Of a stretch of DNA of 19,641 nt, positions 7,913 through 15,218 are shown in pieces. The DNA comes from Desulfuromonadales bacterium (GTDB taxonomy: Bacteria; Desulfobacterota; Desulfuromonadia; Geobacterales; Pseudopelobacteraceae): NCBI GenBank assembly GCA_015688915.1, contig JAATGX010000051.1, forward strand, positions 1 to 19,641, in the 5' to 3' direction. The translations under genes were made by a program, and so were the position numbers. The notes beneath the pieces are model-generated. The model saw nothing but the letters and a program-made list of their open reading frames with translations. It made no database searches and was not told the DNA's origin. Numbering within the stretch: position 1 is the stretch's first letter; each line of letters starts with the position of its first letter.

Positions 7913-9733
7913 ATGAAGCAGTCCGGAGCAGACTCCTACTGGGGCGGCATCGTCAAGTCCATGGGCCTGGTGTTCGGCGACATCGGCACCAGCCCGATCT
8001 ATACCCTCACGGTCATCGTCACCCTCACCAGGCCTTCGCAGCAAAGCATCTACGGGATCATTTCCCTGATCGTCTGGACCCTGATCCTGCTGGTCATGGT
8101 GGAGTACGCCTGGCTGGCCATGAGCCTGGGGCGCAAGGGGGAAGGGGGCACCATTGTCCTGCGGGAGATCCTGGTGCGGATGCTCAAGCCGGGCCGCCGG
8201 CTGGCCTTTGTCACCTTTCTCTCCTATGTCGGCATCTGCCTGCTGATCGGCGACGGCGTCATCACTCCGGCCATCTCGATCCTCTCGGCCGTGGAAGGGC
8301 TGGAGCTGATCCCCGGTCTGGAGCATATCTCCCAGAGCGTCCTGATCCTGATCGCCGCCATCATCGCCGTGGGTCTGTTCTTTTTCCAGAACAAGGGGAC
8401 CGACAGGGTGGCAACGGCCTTCGGGCCGCTGATGGTGATTTGGTTCCTTGCGCTGACCGTGTCGGGTGCCGTTGCCATCGCCAGCCACCCCATGGTGCTC
8501 AAGGCGGTCAGCCCCTGGTATGCGGTCAAATTCCTCAGCGGGAACGGACTGGCCGGATTCTTCGTCCTCTCCGAGGTCATCCTCTGCGCCACCGGGGGGG
8601 AGGCGTTGTACGCCGACATGGGGCACCTGGGGCGCAGGCCTATCGTCCGGGCCTGGTATTTCGTCTTTGCCGCCCTGGTGATCAACTACCTGGGACAGGG
8701 GGCCTACATCATCACCCACCCGAACGCCACGAACATCCTTTTCGGCATGGTGCGCCATGAAGCGGCCATCCTCTACATCCCCTTCCTGCTCCTGACCGTC
8801 ATCGCCACGGTAATCGCCTCCCAGGCCCTGATCAGCGGCGTGTTCTCCATCGTCTACCAGGGGATCACCACCCGCATCCTGCCGCTTCTCAAGGTGGATT
8901 ACACCTCAACCCACCTGAAATCCCAGATCTACATCGGTTCGGTCAACTGGGGGCTCCTGCTCCTGGTGATCATGATCATGCTGGTCTTCAAAAAGTCCGA
9001 GAACCTGGCCGCGGCCTATGGCCTGGCGGTTACCGGCACCATGACCATCACCGGCGTCATGATGACCATGATCTTCGCCCGCACCACCAAAAAATGGAAG
9101 GTGCCGGTGGCCCTGCTGGTGACCCTGGCGGATCTGGGCTTCCTGGTCGCCAACCTGAACAAGTTCCCCCACGGCGGCTACTGGTCCCTGATCCTGGCGG
9201 CCGTGCCGTTCGTCACCATCATCGTCTGGACCAGGGGGCAGCGGGCGCTGTACCGGGCACTCAGGCCGCTGGATTTCGAGACCTTCGAGCTGGCCTACGG
9301 CCAGATCTACGCCAAGGGGAAGAACATCCCCGGCACCGGCTTGTTCTTTGTCAAGGAGTGGAGCGTCATCCCCCCGTACCTGGTGCATTGCATCATCCGC
9401 AGCAACATCATCTACGAGCGCAACGTGCTGATCTCCATTGTGCGCACCGATGAGCCATACGGCTTGGAAACCGGCCTGAAGACCGGCCTGGCTCCCGGCC
9501 TGGATGCCATTGAGATCAAATCCGGCTACATGGAGATCCTGGATATCGAAGCTCTCCTGAAGGAGAACGGCATCCAGGAAAAGGTCATCTTCTACGGCGT
9601 GGAGGATATTGCCACCGACAACCCGGTCTGGAAATTCTTCTCCACCATCAAACGCCAGACCCCCAACTTCGTCCAATTCAACCGGCTGCCGGCGGCCAAG
9701 CTGCAAGGGGTGGTGACGCGGGTGGAGATGTAG
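7913..9733 (+). CDS. kup: Kup-family potassium uptake protein (first tandem copy)
   Basis: Kup proteins are inner-membrane K+ symporters (KUP/HAK/KT family) with about 12 membrane helices and a cytoplasmic C-terminal domain. The 606-residue product has the signature 'GLVFGDIGTSPIYTL' near residue 18, 'EYAWLAMSLGRKGEGGTIVLREIL', 'LLIGDGVITPAISILSAVEGLE', 'GGEALYADMGHLGRRPI' and 'NYLGQGAYI', all characteristic of Kup, plus the soluble tail from about residue 440. ATG 7913 follows GGGAGG at good spacing. It is the first gene behind the c-di-AMP riboswitch. The second copy 99 bp downstream is the same length, pointing to tandem duplication. The two cannot be assigned different substrates from sequence. 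Confidence 0.95.
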   Translation: MKQSGADSYWGGIVKSMGLVFGDIGTSPIYTLTVIVTLTRPSQQSIYGIISLIVWTLILLVMVEYAWLAMSLGRKGEGGTIVLREILVRMLKPGRRLAFVTFLSYVGICLLIGDGVITPAISILSAVEGLELIPGLEHISQSVLILIAAIIAVGLFFFQNKGTDRVATAFGPLMVIWFLALTVSGAVAIASHPMVLKAVSPWYAVKFLSGNGLAGFFVLSEVILCATGGEALYADMGHLGRRPIVRAWYFVFAALVINYLGQGAYIITHPNATNILFGMVRHEAAILYIPFLLLTVIATVIASQALISGVFSIVYQGITTRILPLLKVDYTSTHLKSQIYIGSVNWGLLLLVIMIMLVFKKSENLAAAYGLAVTGTMTITGVMMTMIFARTTKKWKVPVALLVTLADLGFLVANLNKFPHGGYWSLILAAVPFVTIIVWTRGQRALYRALRPLDFETFELAYGQIYAKGKNIPGTGLFFVKEWSVIPPYLVHCIIRSNIIYERNVLISIVRTDEPYGLETGLKTGLAPGLDAIEIKSGYMEILDIEALLKENGIQEKVIFYGVEDIATDNPVWKFFSTIKRQTPNFVQFNRLPAAKLQGVVTRVEM

Positions 9734-9783
9734 CATTTTTCTCTTCTGGTGGAATTATCCGGTGAAATAAGGTATAAGCGCGG

Positions 9784-9815
9784 GGGCGGCAGCAATGCCG
9801 TCCATTTTTTTGTTT
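9784..9815 (+). terminator. Intrinsic terminator between kup1 and kup2
   Basis: An 8-bp stem GGGCGGCA / TGCCGTCC (9784-9791 and 9796-9803, one G-U pair) is capped by the GNRA tetraloop GCAA and followed by A and seven Ts. It lies only 17 bp before the kup2 ATG. It would end or attenuate transcripts coming from kup1. A TATAAG at 9773-9778 could be a -10 element, but it has no good -35, so a separate kup2 promoter is uncertain. Confidence 0.7.
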
Positions 9816-9832
9816 CCGGGGCACGGTCACCC

Positions 9833-11653
9833 ATGATCCACAAACATGAAGACTCCTTCTGGGGTGGTATCATCAAGGCGCTCGGCCTGGTGTTCGGCGA
9901 CATCGGCACCAGCCCGATCTATACCCTGACGGTCGTCTTTGCCCTGACCAGGCCGACCGTGGCCAATGTCTACGGCATTCTGTCACTGGTGTTCTGGACC
10001 ATGACCATCCTGGTGACCGCCGAATACGCCTGGCTGGCCATGAGCCTGGGCAAGAAGGGCCAGGGGGGCGAGATCGTCCTGCGGGAGATCATCATCAAGC
10101 TCTTCAAAAAGGGGCGCGTGCTGGCCTTTGCCGGTTTTCTCTCTTTCCTGGGGGTATCGCTTCTGCTGGGAGACGGGGTCATCACCCCAGCCATCTCCAT
10201 CCTCTCGGCCGTGGAGGGGCTGCTGCTGATCCCGTCACTGGCCGCCACCAAACAGTCGGTCCTGGTGTTGATCGCCGCCCTGATCGCCTTTACCCTCTTC
10301 TTCTTCCAGTCCCGGGGCACCGACCGGGTGGCCCGCATCTTCGGCCCGATCATGGTGGTCTATTTCGGCTCGCTCCTGGTGTCGGGCCTGGTCTCCATCT
10401 CCCACAACCCCGGCATCGTCACGGCCGTGAACCCCTGGCACGCGGTGGAGTTCTTCCGGCAGAACGGCCTGGCCGGCTATATCGTGCTGTCCGAGGTGAT
10501 CCTCTGTTCCACCGGCGGCGAGGCGCTCTACGCCGACATGGGGCACCTGGGCAAGAAACCGATCATCCGGGCCTGGTCCTTCGTGTTTGCCGCGCTGTAC
10601 TTGAACTACCTGGGCCAGGGGGCCTTCATCCTGCGCCACCCGGAGGCCAAAAACATCCTCTTCGCCATGATCCAGAGCCAATCGGCCCTGCTCTACATAC
10701 CCTTTCTGCTGCTGACCATCATGGCCACCATCATCGCCTCCCAGTCCATCATCAGCGGCGTCTTCTCCATCGTCTACCAGGGGATCACCACCCGGTTGAT
10801 GCCGCTGTTCAAGGTCGATTACACCTCCAGCCACATCCAGTCCCAGATCTACATCGGCGCGGTCAACTGGACCCTGATGGTGGCGGTGATCTTCGTGATG
10901 TTCTTCTTTCGGCGGTCGGGCAACCTGGCCGCGGCCTACGGCATGGCCGTGACCGGCTCCATGACCATCACCGCCATCATGATGATCATGATTTTTTCCC
11001 GGACCACCAAGAAGTGGAAAGTGCCGATAGTTGCGACAATCGCCCTGATCGACATCGTCTACTTCACCTCGACCTTTTCCAAGTTCCCCCACGGCGCCTA
11101 CTGGTCCATCATCCTGGCTTCCATACCCTTCGCCACCATCCTGATCTGGACCAAGGGGCAGAGGGCGCTTTACCTGGCATTGCGTCCGCTTGACCTGGAC
11201 ATATTCATGCTCTCCTACGAGCAGATCTACGCCAAGGGGAAAAACATCCCCGGCAGCGCGCTGTTCTTCCTGAAGGGGCTGGATGTGATCCCCCCCTACA
11301 TCGTGCACTGCGTGATCCGTTCCAACATCGTTTACGAACGCAACATATTCATCTCCATCGTGCGCACCGACGAACCGTTCGGCGTCGTCTGCCGTCACAA
11401 GACGGATGTGGGCAAGGGGCTGGAGTTCTTTGAGGTCAGGGCCGGTTACATGGAGGTGCTGGACATCGAAAAGCATCTCAAGGCGCACGACATCAGCGAG
11501 AAGGTCATCTTCTACGGCATCGAGGATATAGAAACCCGTAATCCGATCTGGAAGGTCTTTGCAATCATCAAGAAGCTGACCCCCAACTTCGTGCAGTTCA
11601 ACAAGCTCCCGGCGGCCAAGCTGCAAGGGGTCGTCACCAGAGTGGAGATGTAG
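9833..11653 (+). CDS. kup: Kup-family potassium uptake protein (second tandem copy)
   Basis: This is a second 606-residue inner-membrane K+ transporter with the same signatures as the first copy: 'GLVFGDIGTSPIYTL', 'EYAWLAMSLGKKGQGGEIVLREI', 'LLLGDGVITPAISILSAVEGL', 'GGEALYADMGHLGKKPI', 'NYLGQGAFI'. ATG 9833 was chosen because it aligns exactly with the kup1 start ('DSFWGGIIKALGLVFG' against 'DSYWGGIVKSMGLVFG'). An upstream GTG at 9749 would add 28 unrelated residues spanning a terminator hairpin. The ribosome-binding site is weak (CGGGGCACGG). Start and stop of both copies are offset by exactly 1,920 bp, so there is no net indel. Divergence is greatest in the C-terminal cytoplasmic region ('VVCRHKTDVGKGLEFFEV'). 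Confidence 0.94.
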   Translation: MIHKHEDSFWGGIIKALGLVFGDIGTSPIYTLTVVFALTRPTVANVYGILSLVFWTMTILVTAEYAWLAMSLGKKGQGGEIVLREIIIKLFKKGRVLAFAGFLSFLGVSLLLGDGVITPAISILSAVEGLLLIPSLAATKQSVLVLIAALIAFTLFFFQSRGTDRVARIFGPIMVVYFGSLLVSGLVSISHNPGIVTAVNPWHAVEFFRQNGLAGYIVLSEVILCSTGGEALYADMGHLGKKPIIRAWSFVFAALYLNYLGQGAFILRHPEAKNILFAMIQSQSALLYIPFLLLTIMATIIASQSIISGVFSIVYQGITTRLMPLFKVDYTSSHIQSQIYIGAVNWTLMVAVIFVMFFFRRSGNLAAAYGMAVTGSMTITAIMMIMIFSRTTKKWKVPIVATIALIDIVYFTSTFSKFPHGAYWSIILASIPFATILIWTKGQRALYLALRPLDLDIFMLSYEQIYAKGKNIPGSALFFLKGLDVIPPYIVHCVIRSNIVYERNIFISIVRTDEPFGVVCRHKTDVGKGLEFFEVRAGYMEVLDIEKHLKAHDISEKVIFYGIEDIETRNPIWKVFAIIKKLTPNFVQFNKLPAAKLQGVVTRVEM

Positions 11654-11655
11654 TC

Positions 11656-12672
11656 ATGATAAATTGGATGTTGTTGCTGGTCGCCCTGGGGATCATCCTC
11701 CTGGGAGCCACGGTATTTACCAACGGCCTGGAGTGGTTCGGCAAGAAGATGAACCTGTCGGACGGTGCCGTGGGGAGCATCTTCGCCGCCGTCGGAACGG
11801 CCCTGCCCGAGACCCTGGTGCCGATCATCGCCATCCTGTTCGGATCAAAATCCGCCGGCCACGAGATCGGCGTAGGCGCCATCATCGGCGCCCCCTTCAT
11901 GTTGGGCACGCTGGCCTTTTTCATCAGTGGGGTGGCGGTCATGTTCAATCGCGGCAAGCGGGACGATTATCCGGTCATGCGGGTCGATACGGTTGTCATG
12001 CGGCGCGACATGGAGTATTTCCTGGTGTTGTACGCCGTGGCCATCATCGCCTCGTTCCTCGGCGGTCATCCGGTGATCAAGACCTTCATCGCCCTGGCGC
12101 TGTTCCTGTCCTATGGTGGATACGCGTTGAAAACCATCCAGGGGGGGGGCGGACCCGAGGCGCACGAGATCGAGGAATCGGAGCTTGAACCCTGCTATTT
12201 TGCCCCCACATCCCATGATCCGCACATCAGCGTCATCGCCACCCAGGTGATCAGTTCCCTGTTGCTGATCGTGTGGGGATCGTACATCTTCGTGGAGAAG
12301 GTCCAGGTCATCTCGCTGAAGATGGGGATATCACCCTTAATCCTGGCCATGATCATCGCCCCGATTGCCACGGAACTGCCGGAGAAGTTCAACAGCGTGA
12401 TCTGGATCCGCAGGGGGAAGGATACCCTGGCCATCGGCAATATCACCGGCGCCATGGTGTTCCAGGGGGCGATGATCACCGCCATCGGCATCATTATGAC
12501 CGAATGGCGGCTCGGCCCGGCCGCCTTGCTGACCGTGGGACTCACCTTTGCCTCGGTGGGGCTGGCCTACTGTCAGATCCGCTGGAAACGCCACCTGACG
12601 CCGGGGACCCTGCTGGCCGGCGGCTTTTTCTACCTGGCGTTCCTCGTGCTGGTTGTGACGGGAAAGATTTGA
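11656..12672 (+). CDS. Ca2+/cation antiporter (CaCA, sodium/calcium exchanger family) membrane protein
   Basis: This predicted inner-membrane exchanger has 338 residues, about the usual length for YrbG-like members, with roughly ten hydrophobic helices and two inverted alpha repeats. The first repeat includes 'DGAVGSIFAAVGTALPETLVPIIAI...GVGAIIGAPFML' and the second 'ILAMIIAPIATELPEKFNSVIWIRRGKDTLAIGNITGAMVF'. The acidic residues in 'ALPET' and 'ELPEK' are the ion-coordinating positions of the family. The usual GSN motif of the first repeat reads GAP, so ion specificity (Ca2+, Na+, K+ or H+) is open. ATG 11656 begins two bases after the kup2 stop, with GGAG in the kup2 tail as ribosome-binding site, so it is translated with kup2 and probably shares riboswitch control. 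Confidence 0.85.
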   Translation: MINWMLLLVALGIILLGATVFTNGLEWFGKKMNLSDGAVGSIFAAVGTALPETLVPIIAILFGSKSAGHEIGVGAIIGAPFMLGTLAFFISGVAVMFNRGKRDDYPVMRVDTVVMRRDMEYFLVLYAVAIIASFLGGHPVIKTFIALALFLSYGGYALKTIQGGGGPEAHEIEESELEPCYFAPTSHDPHISVIATQVISSLLLIVWGSYIFVEKVQVISLKMGISPLILAMIIAPIATELPEKFNSVIWIRRGKDTLAIGNITGAMVFQGAMITAIGIIMTEWRLGPAALLTVGLTFASVGLAYCQIRWKRHLTPGTLLAGGFFYLAFLVLVVTGKI

Positions 12673-12696
12673 CGATGGATTATTTGACGATGGATT
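12667..12696 (+). repeat. Perfect 15-bp tandem duplication at the antiporter stop codon
   Basis: ATTTGACGATGGATT occurs twice head to tail (12667-12681 and 12682-12696). The first copy contains the antiporter TGA. This looks like a small replication-slippage duplication without coding effect. Confidence 0.85.
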
Positions 12697-12702
12697 CGTT
12701 GG

Positions 12703-12727
12703 AAAGCCCGCCTTGAGCGGGTTTTTT
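12703..12727. terminator. Bidirectional intrinsic terminator between the antiporter and histidine kinase genes
   Basis: The stem AAAGCCCGC / GCGGGTTTT (12703-12711 and 12717-12725, one G-U pair) with loop CTTGA is followed by a T run on the plus strand, closing the kup-kup-antiporter operon. On the minus strand the same hairpin starts right after the kinase stop codon and is preceded by an A run, with a weaker CTTTCC tail, so it can also end the convergent operon. Confidence 0.85.
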
Positions 12728-14307
12728 CATGTGTGGGGAGCCGGGTTGACCGGGAGCCGGACGATGGCCGTGGTGCCGGCGCCCGGTGCGGAGACGAATT
12801 CGAGTTTGCCGCTGTGCTGGGTGACGATGAAGTTGGCGACGAACAGTCCCAGGCCGCTCCCCCCCTTGTCGATGCGGGTCGAGAAGAACGGGTCGCGCAG
12901 CCGCTCCATATGTTCGGGCGGGATGCCCGTACCCTCGTCGCGGACAATGATCAGGACTTCATCGTCGTTGAGCGCGGTACTGACGAAGATCCCTCCCTTG
13001 TTGTTCTGGACGGCCTGCACGGCGTTCATGAGCAGGTTGACCAACACCTGTTCCAACTGGTGGTGATTGGCGGTAATGGCAGGAATCCGGGGCGAGGTGT
13101 CGGCGCTGATCGTTGTGTCGGTACGGGTGCCGTGGGCATGGATGATGGCCAGGGCATTGGCGACGACCTGGTTGATGTCCACGCCGGGATACAGCTCGTT
13201 GCGCTCGCCCAAGCTGTAGGAGCGCAGGTCCTGGACGACGTGGGTGATGCGGTCCGTGTTGCGGTCGATGGTGGCGCAGCATTCGCAGATATTGTCACGA
13301 GCGGTGCTGAAGGGAATGCCGCCCAGGTTGAAATCCCCCTCCTCGGCCGCAACCTGCTGGAGCAGCGGCATGGCATCGTTCCAGGCCCGGTTCAGATAGT
13401 GTCCGGCCAGGCGGATGGAGCCGTTGGGGTTGTTGATCTCGTGGGCCATGCTGGAGGCGAGCAGGCCGAGGGAGGTCATGCGGTTGGTCTGGATCAGCTT
13501 GGCCATGAGCAGCTTCTTTTCCTCCTGCACCTCCAGGCGCATGGCACTCAGCAACTCCTCCTGAAGGTGCTGGTTTTCCCGGTCGCGTTCCTGCAGCGAG
13601 GCAGCCAGTTCGTTGATGGCGGTCGCGGCCCTGCCCGGTTCGTCTTCGCGTTCCACCCCGATCCTGAACCCGTAGTTGCCGTTACGCATGATCTGGATTC
13701 CCCGCATCAGGTTGTTGAAGGAGCTGGTCACCTGGCGCAGCGCCAGGTAGCTGAGCAGGGAAACCGTCAGCCAGAAGCCCAGGGCCAACAGGCAGGAGGT
13801 CCAGACAAGGCTGCGGATCCTCTGCTTCAGATCAATGGTGTCGCGTTCGAGGCGCACCGTGCCGATCAGGGTGGCGTCCGGGTCGTGGCGGCTGCTCGTG
13901 ATGGCGGTTTCGGGCGAAGCCCCCAGGGGGTTGCTGCGTACCTCCACGGTTTCGCTCAGCAGGTCATCGAGGCCGATGGTGGTCGGTTTGTGGAGGTCGG
14001 TCAGCACCCTGCCGTCATGGGTGGTGATAACCACTGCGTGGATCTCCGGGTAGTTGGCCGTCTCTTCCGCCAGCCGCTGCAACGCATCGCGGTTCTCGGC
14101 GTACAGGGGAAGGCGGACGCCGTCGGCCAGGCGCGCCGCCAGGAGATGGACCTTGTCGGCGGCCAGCCAGCGTTGTTCGCGGATCTCGGCAAAGATGAAC
14201 AGGGAGATGAACAGGATCGTGACTACCGCGGTCACGGCGGTGAAGATGGCGAAGAGCTTGAAACGGAAACTGGCGCGGAAATTTTTTGACAGTGCCGGCA
14301 GTGCCAT
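12727..14307 (-). CDS. Membrane-bound HAMP-domain sensor histidine kinase
   Basis: The 526-residue kinase has one helix near residues 18-40, a periplasmic sensor region of about 125 residues, a second helix near 168-190, a HAMP region ('NGNYGFRIGVEREDEPGR'), a coiled coil ('ELAASLQERDRENQHLQEELL'), and a dimerisation domain with phospho-accepting H289 in 'SSMAHEINNP'. The HATPase domain carries the N-box ('LLMNAVQAVQNN') and G-boxes ('DEGTGIPPE', 'GSGLGLFV'). Between the two dimerisation helices lies an insertion of about 40 residues ('GDFNLGGIPFS') containing Cys at 341, 343 and 344. ATG 14307 has GGAG five bases upstream. An earlier GTG at 14313 overlaps the previous stop and would add two residues. 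No response regulator gene is adjacent. The co-transcribed binding protein and TonB receptor suggest it senses the state of that uptake route. Confidence 0.9.
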   Translation of the reverse strand: MALPALSKNFRASFRFKLFAIFTAVTAVVTILFISLFIFAEIREQRWLAADKVHLLAARLADGVRLPLYAENRDALQRLAEETANYPEIHAVVITTHDGRVLTDLHKPTTIGLDDLLSETVEVRSNPLGASPETAITSSRHDPDATLIGTVRLERDTIDLKQRIRSLVWTSCLLALGFWLTVSLLSYLALRQVTSSFNNLMRGIQIMRNGNYGFRIGVEREDEPGRAATAINELAASLQERDRENQHLQEELLSAMRLEVQEEKKLLMAKLIQTNRMTSLGLLASSMAHEINNPNGSIRLAGHYLNRAWNDAMPLLQQVAAEEGDFNLGGIPFSTARDNICECCATIDRNTDRITHVVQDLRSYSLGERNELYPGVDINQVVANALAIIHAHGTRTDTTISADTSPRIPAITANHHQLEQVLVNLLMNAVQAVQNNKGGIFVSTALNDDEVLIIVRDEGTGIPPEHMERLRDPFFSTRIDKGGSGLGLFVANFIVTQHSGKLEFVSAPGAGTTAIVRLPVNPAPHT

Positions 14308-14309
14308 GG

Positions 14310-15218
14310 TCACTCCATGGAGATGCGCAGATTGGTATCCAGCAGCCCAAGGAGGACGATGCCCAGGCGTTTGAGCACGCTGGGGTTGGTCTTGAGCGTG
14401 ATCTTGTTGGGAGAGGCGATGGCCAGCTCAGCCGTATCGGTGCCGTGCAGGACCTTTGCGGACATTTCGGCCGCCTGTTTGCCCAGCTCGGTCCGGTCGA
14501 TCTCCATCACCGCAGCCGCGCCCAGCGTCAGGTAGGCGCCGGCAAAGGCCACCACCGGTACCTGTTGCTCCTGGGAAAACACGAAGTACGCTTCGGCGGT
14601 CTCGCGGGTCACGGCCGTGGTGTCGGGCAGCATCCAGAGGGCGTCCACCTCCCCCTTGAGGCTGGCGAGCCGGTCCAGGGTGTCCCGTGGGTTGGGCGTC
14701 TCGCGCACGACCAGCCTGATGCCGTAGCGGTGCGCCATTTGCTGGGCCCGGCGCAGATACCAGCCGCTCTTGGCCGGGTCGTGGATGACCCCGACACGGC
14801 GTTTCTTCAGTTCCTGGAACAGTTCCAGGTAGTGTTCCGGCGAAGCGAACATATCGATCCCGGCCAGGTTGGGCAGGGCGTTCCGGCGGTCGCGGATGCC
14901 GAGCGACATGACCGCGATGATCGGAACCTGGCGGATCTTCCTGGTCGCCGCAAGGGCGCTGTCTCCCAGGGCAAGCACCATGCCGGGCCGGTCTTCGCGC
15001 ACGATGCGCATGATGTCCGCCTCGGCGTAGTCGGTCAGGATCACTACCCGTTCCGTGAACTGCCGCGGGGTGCGGAATCCCCGCAACACCTCGTCGTAGG
15101 CCTGGTCGCGACGGCTCACGATCACCAGCACGTCATAGGCCTGGGCCAGGCAGGGGATGAGCAGCACTAGAAAGGCGATGAGGGTTGTGAGGCTATGCCG
15201 GTGCGTGAGCCGCGCCAT
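14310..15218 (-). CDS. Exported ABC-type substrate-binding protein (ABC_sub_bind/TrpX-like), orphan
   Basis: The 302-residue protein starts with a classical signal peptide (hydrophobic 'LTTLIAFLVLLIPCLAQA', predicted cleavage after residue 27, no lipobox Cys at the cleavage site), so it should be periplasmic. The rest resembles the ABC_sub_bind type of two-lobed binding protein: 'YDVLVIVSRRDQAYDEVLRGF', 'PIIAVMSLGIRDRRNALPNLAGIDMFASPEHYLELFQEL', 'GVIHDPAKSGWYLRRAQQMA', 'DALWMLPDTTAVTRETAEAYFVFSQEQQVPVVAFAGAYLTLGAAAVMEID'. No permease or ATPase gene is near. It overlaps the TonB receptor stop (ATGA) upstream, and the kinase start lies within a few bases of its own stop. A role as periplasmic ligand-presenting partner of the kinase is an inference. 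The ligand is unknown. Confidence 0.85.
   Translation of the reverse strand: MARLTHRHSLTTLIAFLVLLIPCLAQAYDVLVIVSRRDQAYDEVLRGFRTPRQFTERVVILTDYAEADIMRIVREDRPGMVLALGDSALAATRKIRQVPIIAVMSLGIRDRRNALPNLAGIDMFASPEHYLELFQELKKRRVGVIHDPAKSGWYLRRAQQMAHRYGIRLVVRETPNPRDTLDRLASLKGEVDALWMLPDTTAVTRETAEAYFVFSQEQQVPVVAFAGAYLTLGAAAVMEIDRTELGKQAAEMSAKVLHGTDTAELAIASPNKITLKTNPSVLKRLGIVLLGLLDTNLRISME

Noticed and set aside
9749..9832. GTG-initiated N-terminal extension of kup2
   Set aside because: It would span a terminator hairpin and its T tract. It has no counterpart in kup1, which aligns exactly from ATG 9833.
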